From Thamnocephalis sphaerospora (lineage: Eukaryota; Zoopagomycota; Zoopagomycetes; Zoopagales; Sigmoideomycetaceae): 29,073 nucleotides of DNA. Below are positions 1-9,094 of the stretch, piece by piece (positions within the stretch are counted from its first letter, which is position 1; each line of letters begins with the position of its first letter). Both the position numbers and the translations under genes were made by a program. The notes below the pieces were generated by a model. The model was not told the origin of the DNA. It worked only from the letters and a program-made list of their open reading frames with translations, and ran no database searches. The DNA lies in contig KZ992575.1 of NCBI GenBank assembly GCA_003614735.1, positions 1 to 29,073 of the forward strand. Direction: 5' to 3'.

Positions 1-209
1 ACGCATGTGGCGTGATCAATGGCCACAACTACGTTTGCTGGGAAAACACCGGTCTGACCTGTGCACTCATGCCGGGTGCCTCGCAGACAACATGCATCAG
101 CATTTCTCAGGCTGGCGGAACCTGCAACCCAGAGCACACTCGGTGCGCCGATGGTCTAGTGTGCAAATACGCACCGGGCCAGAATTGGAACGGTGTCTGC
201 AGCTCTTGA
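1..209 (+). CDS. 3' end of a cysteine-rich, probably secreted protein (partial)
   Basis: The frame is open from the window edge (first full codon at 3) to a TGA at 207-209, giving about 68 C-terminal residues. Eight cysteines are seen, with spacing such as GGTCNPEHTRCADGLVC and a final NGVCSS, as expected for a small disulfide-rich extracellular domain. There is no lysine-rich or hydrophobic segment in the visible part. The 5' part, including any signal peptide, lies outside the window, so secretion is inferred from cysteine content only. I do not recognise the family with confidence; it faintly recalls dickkopf/colipase-like cysteine patterns. No splice site is needed inside the visible part. 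Confidence 0.6.
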   Translation, partial: ACGVINGHNYVCWENTGLTCALMPGASQTTCISISQAGGTCNPEHTRCADGLVCKYAPGQNWNGVCSS

Positions 210-879
210 GCGTCATAAGTAGTGTTTTGCAATGTGTTTGGATTAAACTAGCATCGACACCATCTCTTAAATTTGCATAGGCATGAAAGTACTTACGACG
301 TGCGATTGGCCGACAATAGGCATTGTGTACGCCAACAAAATAGAGCATAATGCACTTGCATGATGGTCTGAATTAAGCAATGTAGGACGCGGCAGCTCAA
401 CTTGATATCCACCTACAAAAGTAGGTTTAAAGCACCAAAGGCATATAGTGGTACTCAGGGTTATACTTGATGTATGTATTACTAGAGCAAGGGCAGTAAG
501 ATGCTTGGTAACTTTGCGTTGCAGCACTGCGCAGTAGCGTGGCTCGCGTGAATGAATACAATCATACAGCCGTAAAGCCAGCGCCAACAATTTGGAGCGC
601 AGCAATACGTTGACGACAGCACCTTAAGCGGCAGACAATCGGGTATCCGGATGGCGCTCGCCGAGTACTTGAGGCTTGCGCATTCTTTTACACCTGTATG
701 AAAGCGTCATGGTCACTGGCGAGTGTCCCACTGATGTTTGTACGGTGTCTATAAACTTGTGAGCGCTCAGCGCTTTTAACCGAGGTTGCAAATTAGTTAG
801 GCAAAAAACTCGGGCGCTGATTGGCTCTTCCAAAGTGCATATGTGAGTCAAAATTGCACCTGCTTTGCATGTAACACAA
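210..879. other. Intergenic stretch, no gene seen
   Basis: No open frame here resembles a known protein, and the longer frames on the minus strand lack family features. It presumably holds the 3' untranslated region of the Cys-rich gene and the flank of the tRNA. Confidence 0.5.
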
Positions 880-952
880 GGGCGTATGGCCAAATGGATA
901 AGGCGCCTGACTACGGATCAGGAGATTCCAGGTTCGAGTCCTGGTATGCTCG
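880..952 (+). tRNA. tRNA-Arg (anticodon ACG)
   Basis: The 73-nt sequence folds as a full cloverleaf without an intron. Acceptor arm GGGCGTA pairs with TATGCTC (two G-T pairs), discriminator G. The D arm is GCC/GGC. The anticodon stem is CCTGA/TCAGG with loop CTACGGA, so the anticodon is ACG (Arg, CGN codons after A34 editing). The T arm is CCAGG/CCTGG with loop TTCGAGT. Internal promoter elements are visible: an A box around TGGCCAAATGG and a B box GGTTCGAGTCC. CCA is not encoded, as in eukaryotes. A run of seven T follows at 954-960 and is the expected RNA polymerase III terminator. Confidence 0.96.
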
Positions 953-953
953 C

Positions 954-960
954 TTTTTTT
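954..960 (+). terminator. RNA polymerase III T-run terminator of the tRNA
   Basis: Seven consecutive T residues begin two bases after the tRNA discriminator base, the usual Pol III stop signal. Confidence 0.85.
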
Positions 961-1059
961 GCCGCGGCATGGAATGTCGCAGAAAGAAAAAGCATTTCGG
1001 CGGTGCCGTTTGCTCTTCGTTTTCTTGCCGCCACTTTGCACTAAATCGTGTAGCCTGCC

Positions 1060-2991
1060 ATGACCGACCAGAATGCCCCCGGCGCCGCGCCCGCGGCAGA
1101 GACTGCTCCGTCTGAGCCGCTGTTCACTGACATCGACGCTGGACAGCAGGTCACCGAAATGGAGAGCTACTGCATGAACTGCGGCGAAAACGTGTGTATT
1201 TTCGGCATTCATTACAGGACTATGCTAACACCGTAGACTGCTGGGTGCGGCGACGCTAGGGCATAACGCGGCTACTGTTGACGCGCATTCCGCACTTTCG
1301 CGAGGTGATCGTAATGGCCTTTGAGTGTCCGCATTGCCACACGCGCAACAGCGAGATTCAGTCGGCAGGCACGGTGCAGGAATTGGGCGCGGAGCAGACG
1401 TGCCAGATTAGCACGCGTGAGGTGTGTTTACTGCGTCATTCATGCAGGCGGACCAGCATGGCTGACTCGCTTGGCCGCTGTCGACGTGTGGCGGCGGTGC
1501 TGTAGGACCTGAACCGACAGCTAGTCAAGTCGGACTCGGCCGTCGTGCGCTTTGTTGAGGCGGACATGGAGATCCCGGCGGTATCGCGGCGCGGCGCGCT
1601 CACTACTGTGGAGGGTCTCATTTCCAGCGCTATCGAAGATCTCTCTGATCAGCAGCCTGTGCGCAAGGTACATTCACGGTGCTGTGCAGATGAAGCGAGA
1701 CGCGACTGACAATTGTAACACACAACGCGTGCAGCACACGGATGCGGCGCTGTATCTCAAGATTGAGGAGCTGCTTGCCAAGCTGCGCGGCTACCTTGAA
1801 CTGAAGGAGCCGTTTACGCTAAAGCTTGACGATCCTGCGGGCAACAGCTACATCGAGAATCTGTATCCTATACTGCATGCGGCGATATGACGGCTAAAGC
1901 AGAGCTGTATTGGGTTGCCTTGACTCGCGCTTGCGCTCTACAGGTGCGCACCCAACCCGGATCCAAAGCTTGCTGTGCGCCACTACAAGCGGACGCTAGA
2001 GCAGAACCGGGAGCTCAGTCTGGCACTGCCGGAGGGTGTCGAGCCCGAGTCGACGGAGGAGGCGCAGGCAGCTGAGCCGACCAAGGAGACTGAAGAAGGC
2101 AGGTGTAGCTACTCTATCTGTGGTGGCTATTTTTATTTGCTAATTTTGTTGGCGCATTCAACGCTTTCTTGCTACAGAGGACGTCAACTCGGATGTACTT
2201 AGCTTCCCTGCCAAGTGCTCAACGTGCAATGCTATGAGCGACACGCGTATGCACATTGTCAGTATCCTTTACGTGTGTGAGCGAGCGAGTGGGCAGTGAT
2301 TTGGTGATTGTGTTTCTACCCTTGACTGTGGCACTGTGCTGCCCTCCTACAGACATTCCGTACTTTAAGGAAGTAGTCATCATGTCGACAGCGTGCGACG
2401 AGTGCGGCTACAAGAGCAACGAAGTCAAGGCCGGAGGCCCCGTGTCTCTCAAGGGCCGCCGTATTTCGCTCAAGATCACCGATTCGGATGATCTGTCGCG
2501 CGACATCCTCAAGGTAAGCGCCATTGCGAGTGTAAGAGATCGTACAGGCTGCTGATACTATTGCACACATTTCGTAACAGTCCGAGACATGCGGTCTGCG
2601 CATTCCAGAGATTGACCTGGAATTGCAGCCAGGAACGCTTGGCGGCCGATTCACGACTGTCGAAGGCCTGCTGCGTCAGGTGTACGAGGAGCTCGACACC
2701 AAGGTGCCGTTTGCCAAGGGTGATTCGGCGCCAGAAGAGCAAAAGAAGCGCTTCTCCAAGTTCCTCGACAGCCTCAACAAGGTGCTCAACAATGAGATCG
2801 AGTCGACGCTGGTGCTGGACGACCCGCTGGCCAACAGCTACCTGCAGAACCTCTACGCACCGGACCCGGATCCCAACATGACCATCGAGGACTATGAGCG
2901 CACATGGGATCAGAACGAGGATCTTGGTCTCAACGACATCAAGGTGGAGGGCTACGAGCAGGACGCTGAGCAGACTGCCAAGTCTGAGTAG
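1060..2991 (+). CDS. ZPR1: Zinc finger protein ZPR1
   Basis: ZPR1 is an essential eukaryotic protein that binds translation elongation factor eEF1A, and in animals SMN complexes, and moves between cytoplasm and nucleus. Exons: 1060-1191, 1260-1421, 1506-1667, 1735-1862, 1944-2098, 2178-2261, 2353-2513, 2581-2991, giving 464 residues, close to human ZPR1 (about 460). Both duplicated modules are present. The first C4 finger is CMNCGEN then FECPHC, followed by ALTTVEGLI and [12 protein letters not shown]. The second is CSTCNA then CDECGY, followed by FTTVEGLL and [19 protein letters not shown]. The C-terminus reads [13 protein letters not shown] as in orthologues. Intron 5 has a GC donor; introns 4 and 6 have U12-type donors. 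The start is the first ATG of the open frame, 108 bp after the tRNA. Exon 4/5 joining gives NLCAPNPDP, with Cys where Tyr is usual. Confidence 0.95.
1863..1943 (+). other. ZPR1 intron 4, U12-like GT-AG
   Basis: The donor is GTATCCTAT, eight of nine matches to the U12 consensus RTATCCTTT. A branch-like TGCCTTGACT ends at 1925, its A about 20 nt before the acceptor CTACAG. The intron boundaries are fixed by joining IENL to CAPNPDP in frame. Confidence 0.6.
2099..2177 (+). other. ZPR1 intron 5, GC-AG
   Basis: To keep the conserved DVLSFPAKC of the second zinc finger in frame the donor must be AAG|GCAGGT. The nearby GT at 2105 creates a TAG codon at the junction. The GT at 2103 works only with an acceptor far inside the conserved block. 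Confidence 0.65.
2262..2352 (+). other. ZPR1 intron 6, U12-like GT-AG
   Basis: The donor GTATCCTTT is a perfect match to the U12 5' splice site. A branch-like CCCTTGACT lies at 2319-2327, its A about 27 nt from the acceptor CCTACAG, which is longer than usual for this class. Joining gives HIVNIPYFKEV, the conserved ZPR1 reading. Confidence 0.65.
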
Positions 2992-3076
2992 CGGGTATTG
3001 CTCAATGTATGCACGTATGCGTGGTATACTGCAGTAAAGGCATGGCACGCTCAGATGGTCTGTGTCTGCGCGCTGT

Positions 3077-4217
3077 TTAATGGTCTTCTGCAGTTGGTCC
3101 CGGGCACTGTAGCTCCAGCTCGGAAGCATCGGCGTATCGCTCGCCGCACCACAAACAGTAGTGGTGCTGTTCACGCAGATATTGCGTGATGCGCTCCAGC
3201 TGCTCATGTGGCTGATGCGTGCAGCATAGCAACAATGTGTCAGGCATGGACGGCTGTATTTCCGCCACAGCTCAGCGCTCACCTCCAAAAGTTCATATAT
3301 CTCGCGCTCGGCACGTATACGCTCCGTATCCTCGTCAATGGCCTCGTCTGTGTCCTTGGTCTCGGTGGCGATATTCGCTTCATCGTCTGCTTCTTTGGCC
3401 GTCTGGGCTGCTTCCAGTGCAAGTAAATCTGCGTTGGCGAGTGGATCAATCGGTGCTAGCCATAGCGGATGTTCCGAGATACCCTGCAGTGCTATCCGGT
3501 TATCTCCACTGCTCACTTTGCTCTAGCGAATTGTATGCTACGATTCGCAACCTGCCTGTGTTTCGTCCAGCTGAGCGCATACTTTGCGTGACCGACGTAC
3601 ATCTGCCTCCATGCGTCGGCGCTCGAATGCATCGCTCATGCGTGCTGCAAACCCATCTTCGGTCTCTTGAGCTTTTTCTGCGGCAGCGCGTACCTGCGTC
3701 TCTATCGCACGCGCTCGCTCTTCAGCAACACCCAGTCCCTCTCGTGCTAGCATGTTGTCTTGTGTGAATAGATATAGCTTTGCTGGCAGCATCCTCATTC
3801 GCATTGCTTACTGCTGCGTATAGTCACATTGATCGGCTCGCGTACACCATCACCCGCTCTTCCCAGCGCTTGACCCTGACTGCGCAGCCTGTTAGCTGTG
3901 CCATACTAGTGTGCCATCGGGATGTATGGACGCATGGCTACTTGCACATAACCCAGCTTCTGCAGCATGCGAAAACCCTTATTTTGCGCATCAAGTGCAG
4001 CAGATAGACCCTTGTCGCGCTGTTGTTGTTCAATCTCTTTGTGCGGTGCTGTTTGGCGACGCTCCTGCTCTTTCAGTGTGCGACGCCTCTTTTCCGAGTA
4101 GGTCATGCGTTTTTTAGTTGATGTTTGCTGCTCCAGCGCCGCTAAGTCCATCGACAAATAGTCGTCGTCGTCGTTGTCGCTATTAGCGCCATTGCCAACT
4201 CCTAAATGCTGCGTCAT
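3077..4217 (-). CDS. GPATCH11: G-patch protein GPATCH11/CCDC75 (DUF4187 C-terminus)
   Basis: This is an RNA-processing type nuclear protein; the molecular role of the family is poorly known. Exons on the minus strand: 4217-3942, 3875-3812, 3758-3552, 3491-3283, 3211-3077, giving about 296 residues (human about 285). In order: an acidic N-terminus with DDDDDYLSMDL; a basic coiled-coil segment; the G-patch core KGFRMLQKLGY then VQGQALGRAGDGVREPI; a charged helix with RRSRKVCAQLDE; and the DUF4187 end LREQHHYCLWCGERY with CPGPTAEDH, whose cysteines look zinc-binding. The intron 1 acceptor is chosen so that Y-V-Q-G-Q-A-L-G has the family spacing. An upstream in-frame ATG at 4301 would add 28 residues. 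It is tail to tail with ZPR1 and head to head with the aminopeptidase gene. Confidence 0.88.
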
Positions 4218-4421
4218 GTCGCCAGTCTCGTTGGCCTGCAGCTCAGTGTGCTCCAGTGCTTCTGCACTTCGTTTCGCCCTCTGGCCCAACGCATGCTGCA
4301 TGTTGCCGTGGTAAAAATGGACAAGAAAAAGCACACTGTGCTTCGTGCGCCGTCTCTTGTTGTCGTCTCTGTTTTCCCTCCATTGTCGCCACTGCTCTGC
4401 CATCTCTGTTGCCTTTTTACC

Positions 4422-5715
4422 ATGCAGACTACCGGACATACCTGCCAGGGCAACGAGTGCGAGAAGCCGGCCAAGCTTCAGTGTCCGACGTGCGTCAAGC
4501 TCAAGATCACCGGCTCCTTCTTTTGCTCGCAAGACTGCTTCAAGAAGAACTGGGCTGCTCACAAGGCCGTCCATGCACAGCCAACGGCGCAGGCGTCCTA
4601 CAATCCATGGCCCAACTATCCCTACACGGGCGCTCTGCGGCCCGTCTACCCGATAGCACCGCGCCGTGAAGTGCCGGCGCACATTCAGCGCCCCGACTAT
4701 GCCGAAGACGGTATGCCAAAGTCCGAGATTAGCGCACGTGGCAGCGCCAAACTGGAGGTGCTTCCGCCCGAGGACATTGAGTGCATGCGCAAGGTCTGCC
4801 GGGTGAGTATATACGCTTGCAACGATAGCATGCTGGCTGCCGCAGCTAATAGACGCAAATGCGTGGCTTATAGTTGGCGCGTGAAGTGCTGGATGAAGGC
4901 GCACGTGCCATCAAGGTCGGCGTAACGACGGATGAAATTGATCGTGTCGTTCATGAAGCAACCATTGCACGCGATGCCTACCCGTCGACGCTCAACTACT
5001 ACCAGTTCCCAAAGTCATGCTGCACATCCGTCAACGAGTCCATCTGCCACGGCATCCCAGACGGCCGGCCGCTGCAGGATGGCGATATTCTCAACATTGA
5101 TGTGTCCATCTACCATGGCGGCTTCCATGCTGACCTCAACGAGACATACCTGGTCGGCAATGTGGATGAAGGTGGCCGACGTCTGGTGCAGGCGGCGCGC
5201 GAATGCCTGGAGAAGGCGATCGCCCAGGTCAAGCCGGGCACGCTCTATCGCGATCTCGGTACTGTCATCGATAAGCACGCTCGTAGTGCCGGCTTCTCTG
5301 TGGTGCGCACCTATTGCGGCCACGGCATCAACCGGCTCTTCCACTGTGCGCCCAATGTCCCGCATTACGCCAGAAACAAGGCTATTGGTGTTATGAAGCC
5401 GGGACACGTGTTTACGATTGAACCGATGATCAACGAGGGTAGGTGGCGAGATGCGCGCATGTGTGTGCGTAGAGCAGGTAACTGATGTAACGGGATATGC
5501 AGGCAGCTGGCACGACGAGCAGTGGCCGGACAACTGGACGGCCGTGACGGCCGATGGCAAGCGCTCCGCACAGTTTGAGCATACGATGGTCGTCACCGAG
5601 ACGGGCGTAGAGATTCTGTAAGTAATCGGCGGCATCAGCGTTGGCACCGCCGATGATATGCTGACCGCGCTGGCGATGACACCCTAGTACCGCTCGCCTG
5701 CCCAACTCGCCGTAG
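4422..5715 (+). CDS. MAP1: Methionine aminopeptidase 1
   Basis: It removes the initiator methionine from nascent proteins at the ribosome (M24 metallopeptidase). Exons: 4422-4802, 4874-5438, 5503-5617, 5688-5715; 362 residues, normal for the eukaryotic type 1 enzyme. Residues 8-47 form the N-terminal ribosome-associated zinc finger ([21 protein letters not shown], then H..H). The pita-bread catalytic domain has all metal ligands: the two Asp in [16 protein letters not shown], His in YCGHGI, Glu in TIEPMINEG and Glu in QFEHTM. The last exon is only 28 nt; it is required because a TAA follows directly if the GTAAGT donor at 5618 is ignored, and splicing restores the usual ending [12 protein letters not shown]. 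It shares a 204-bp divergent promoter region with GPATCH11. Confidence 0.96.
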
Positions 5716-5853
5716 ACTGCTGTATCGTCCTGCCTTTACATGCCCTGCCTACTGCGTGTAGCTCGCTCTATCGTCAAAATACAATGTGCCCGTGCACTTG
5801 TCCGTGTAGATGGTCACTGGGCAGGCTTTAGTTGACGGGAAAAATGTGCATTC

Positions 5854-7586
5854 CTAATCCTCTTCCTGCTCGCTCGCTTCATCGCTGTCGCTGCCGTAGC
5901 CGGCGACCAGTCCCAGCGCACCGCTGCTAGCCTTTGGCTTGGCCGGTAGCTTGGCGGGCGTCGCCTGGAGGGTGATGCCAGGCGTTGAGGCGGCAATGGA
6001 GCGGATCGCCTCAAGGGTGTGCAGAGGAATCATGCTGTTGGATACGACAGGTGGCACACTGGGCGCCGCATTACTCCCGGTCAATGTCTCGGCTGTGGAT
6101 GTCGCTGTTGCGGCCACATCGGCGTCCGCGTGTCCGGCGTCGTCCGACTCTGGCCGCAGACGCTTGCTAGCAGGCGCTTCCTCACTCTCGGCCGACGTGT
6201 CATACTGTGCATACGCCGGGTAGAGCTGCTGCTCCTGTTGCTGCTCTTGGCGTACCTGTTCCCACTGCTCCTCCATGTGCTGAATCTGCGTGACGGCCTG
6301 CTCATCTGCCGCCTGCTGCGCTTCAGCACGTGCGCGAGGATTTGGATCCTCAGTGGCCCATCTAACATGCACCGATTAGTTCAAGGCGGTGCTGGCTAGG
6401 GCTACACTCGCTTGCCTACCGAACGTTAAGCATCTGTCGCGTGTGCAGCAGATCCGCAGGCATGAGATGGCAGCACGGATACAAGCGATGCACGTTGCTG
6501 CCTGCTTACCTCGTTGTTGTCTAGCGACTGGTCCGCCATTGCCTCTTTGGCAAACTCTGCATTGAGCCGGTTTGTGTACGTGACAAAGGCCACGCCCTTG
6601 GACGGCAGCATCTTGACTAGGAAACGGCGCGCTGTAAGCATCGGCTGGTCACCATGATGCTGCATCGTACGTACGTCGACTGATGCGTCCAAAGGGACTA
6701 AAATGTCGGCGGACCATCTCCTGCTCGTCGCCGATACGCATGCAGCACGTCAGTCGATGCCAATGTAGCGTTGTCTGCCCGTTCTGCACGCGCATACACA
6801 CCTCCATGTTGTTTGACGGACCGATACGGCCAACGTACAGTGTATGATGCTCGCGCATAAACGATCCGACTGACATCTAGTTAGCTGCACCTGCGCTGCC
6901 TGTTGCTGGTCGCCGCATACGCTTACCGCCGCCCATGTCATCACGCAGATTGCTGATACGCCATGGTTAGCACTGGCCGATGCATGCGCGCTCACCACGC
7001 GTCTGCCTATCTGCCCGCCTACTCACCCAAACAACTCGCGACCAAAGCAGTCGCGCGTCCGCTCAATGCGATCTGTATCCTCGGGAATGCGGTGGATGAA
7101 GCGGCAGTGGTAGCTAGGTTGCGTGCTTTAGCATCGCCGATAGCATTGCCTGCACGTCGCCGGTCAGCTTACCCGTGCGGACAGCAGCCGCGTGCAAAAA
7201 AGTTGCAAAAGTATGCTTCCGGATTCCGCGATCCGACCGTTTCTCCAGAATCGCGTGCAATGTCGACGCGCGTCTCAGGCTTTACTCTGCAGCAGCATGG
7301 TCACGTCAGTCTGGAGCACCCGCAGCAGTTGCCTGGCTGACGGCCTGCCTCGGGTGCCTACCTTACTTGGCCCCAGCGATCACCGCCTGCCCATTTGTTG
7401 TACCAGATGTTGTACGTGGTGCCTGTCTGTGGCTCCGCGCGCGGCGGCCTGGAGGCAGCGTCCACCTGCATCGAGACCGGCCAAGCAGCATTAGCACGTG
7501 AGACTGACGCTGCGGCATCGCTCGTTCCCTGCGGCCTCCCCACGAACCTGCACGCGTGCCCGCTTGCGAACAAGAGCCGACGCCAT
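5854..7586 (-). CDS. CWC2: Pre-mRNA splicing factor CWC2 (RBM22-like)
   Basis: CWC2 is a component of the Prp19-associated NineTeen complex that contacts U6 snRNA in the active spliceosome. Exons on the minus strand: 7586-7548, 7465-7362, 7286-7173, 7113-7027, 6952-6927, 6869-6802, 6720-6675, 6616-6510, 6433-6420, 6361-5854; 370 residues. Seen in order: QTGTTYNIWYNKW (Torus domain), a CCCH zinc finger YFCNFFARGCCPHG then YHCRFIH, the connector DCFGRELFG and LRDDMGG, an RRM with HTLYVGRI and KGVAFVTYTN, then NVRWATEDPNP, and a low-complexity Gln/Ala-rich tail ending VAGYGSDSDE. Exon 9 is only 14 nt and exon 5 only 26 nt. Phases agree at all nine junctions. Intron 6 ends in GAG-CAG, so one Gln may be included alternatively. 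A (GT)20 run lies 62 bp upstream of the start. Confidence 0.93.
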
Positions 7587-7644
7587 GGCGGCTGGAGTCG
7601 TTCAAAAAGCAGGAGAGAGAGCGCGCGTTGGTAGTAACCGTGTA

Positions 7645-7647
<3 letters not shown>

Positions 7648-7687
<40 letters not shown>
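7648..7687 (+). repeat. (GT)20 microsatellite
   Basis: Forty bases of pure GT, just upstream of the CWC2 start on the opposite strand. The longest dinucleotide run in the window. Confidence 0.97.
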
Positions 7688-7688
<1 letters not shown>

Positions 7689-8172
7689 GTGTTGCCAAAG
7701 AGGCTTGGTCGATCCTCTTTGCTCCAATGCAGATGCGGCCAAGCCCGACTACGCCAATGAAAGCGGTCTGTGCACCCCGTAAGCGCCGTCAAGGATGCAT
7801 TGACGGTCACCCTTACTCTCTCCGCTGCTGCAGCAACTACTACTTATGCTACAGCCACGGATGGCACCGTGCATACGTTGAGCGGACCTCTGGGTGCCAC
7901 GGCAGCTGCAGATGAGCTACAGCGATAAGCTGTGTTGCGCTGCTGACGAGCACAGGCACCAGTCCAACTGGTTCAGCTCGGGTAGTGCATGCCGACGAGT
8001 GCGTTTGCCGTAGCGCCGTCGTTGTCACCGGTCCTCACACAGACACCCACGTACACGCACATCATGCATACACGTATACCCGTCCTCATCTCGTCGTTGC
8101 CTAGCGTGTATCTGCCGATCCAAAGGGGCACAGCAAGAGGCACGGGAACCCATTGCTCTCATCAATTGCGCG

Positions 8173-8188
8173 CACACACACACACACA
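8173..8188 (+). repeat. (CA)8 microsatellite
   Basis: Sixteen bases of pure CA in intergenic sequence. Confidence 0.9.
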
Positions 8189-8714
8189 TATACTGGCGTC
8201 GGAGGTGTTCGCCAAACGTTCACAAGACGTGCATCGCTACCGGACTGCGATCGAGTGATGGGATGCAAGTGAAAAAAAAGACTGTATCACTGGTTGGTGT
8301 CCTCTGTTTTGCGCAAGTACGCATGTACGCCCAGCTCCGTACGACGTGCATACGTACTGCCGAGCAGCAATGTCTACCGGCGAGTCACACCTCGCCGGCG
8401 ACCCTATCGCAGTGCGCTGCATAACAGCCCAACTGCCTCGCCACGATGCTGACGGCCGGCGATGCCAAGAGGACTGCTATCCGCGCCAATGGCCGATGCT
8501 GCTGGGTGGCCGATAGGCAACATGCTTGGTGCCGAGCCCCAGTTGGCCAGCCATGGTGAGTGCACCGTCTAGCCGCAAGCCAGGCTACACATGGGTGATA
8601 CAGAGCGGCGCCCGACGGACAAAAGGCAGGGCTACACGTTGGCTGGTAGCGGATGGCCATGCGGTCACAACATGCGGCCTATTATAGCGATGCTCGGCTG
8701 CATTGCTGATGCCA

Positions 8715-8737
8715 ACACACACACACACACACACACA
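8715..8737 (+). repeat. (AC)11 microsatellite
   Basis: A pure AC run of 23 bases followed by a short A run, in intergenic sequence. Confidence 0.92.
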
Positions 8738-9094
8738 AAAACCATAGAGGGCAGCACGGCGGTCCATCGGCTTAAAATGAGCTGGCTCCGGCCAGGCCAT
8801 CTCGCAACGCGACTATATGCCTACACCAACTAGTGCTGCCATCGTCGCTATTTTCATATTTGCTTATTCATTCTTCCACTCGCATACCAGCGCACCGTGC
8901 CGTTCATCTATTAGCGTGGCCTGCACTAGCTGCTGGCCGCATCCTGCTCTTTTCTAAACCAGCCATCGTGCTGTATTCGCAGCATCTGCGGTGCCGCATC
9001 GGCGCTTGACGGGTGCCTTTGCGTTGTACACATCTTTTGTCGGACGCTACGGCCGATCCTGCAACCGATTCTTCTACCATCTTGTTTTATTGAA

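Larger units (their letters stand above)
7587..9094. other. Intergenic region with microsatellites, no supported gene
   Basis: The region between the CWC2 start and the large plus-strand gene holds three CA/TG runs. A plus-strand frame is open from about 7787 to a TAA at 7924-7926 (reading DALTVTLTLS near its start), but it has no start codon or family match. I see nothing else that is protein-like. Confidence 0.45.

Noticed and set aside
2509-3516. 335-codon minus-strand frame
   Set aside because: Only its first part (about 3491-3283) is a real exon, of GPATCH11. The rest reads through an intron and then antisense to ZPR1.
3219-3767. 182-codon plus-strand frame
   Set aside because: It is the antisense shadow of GPATCH11 exons and has no family features.
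5503-5621. Methionine aminopeptidase ending at the TAA at 5619-5621
   Set aside because: The TAA lies in a GTAAGT donor. Splicing to 5688 restores the usual LTARLPNSP ending.
7358-7810. 150-codon minus-strand frame with a His/Thr repeat
   Set aside because: The repeat is the translated (GT)20 microsatellite. Only the part reading QTGTTYNIWYNKW is coding, as CWC2 exon 2.
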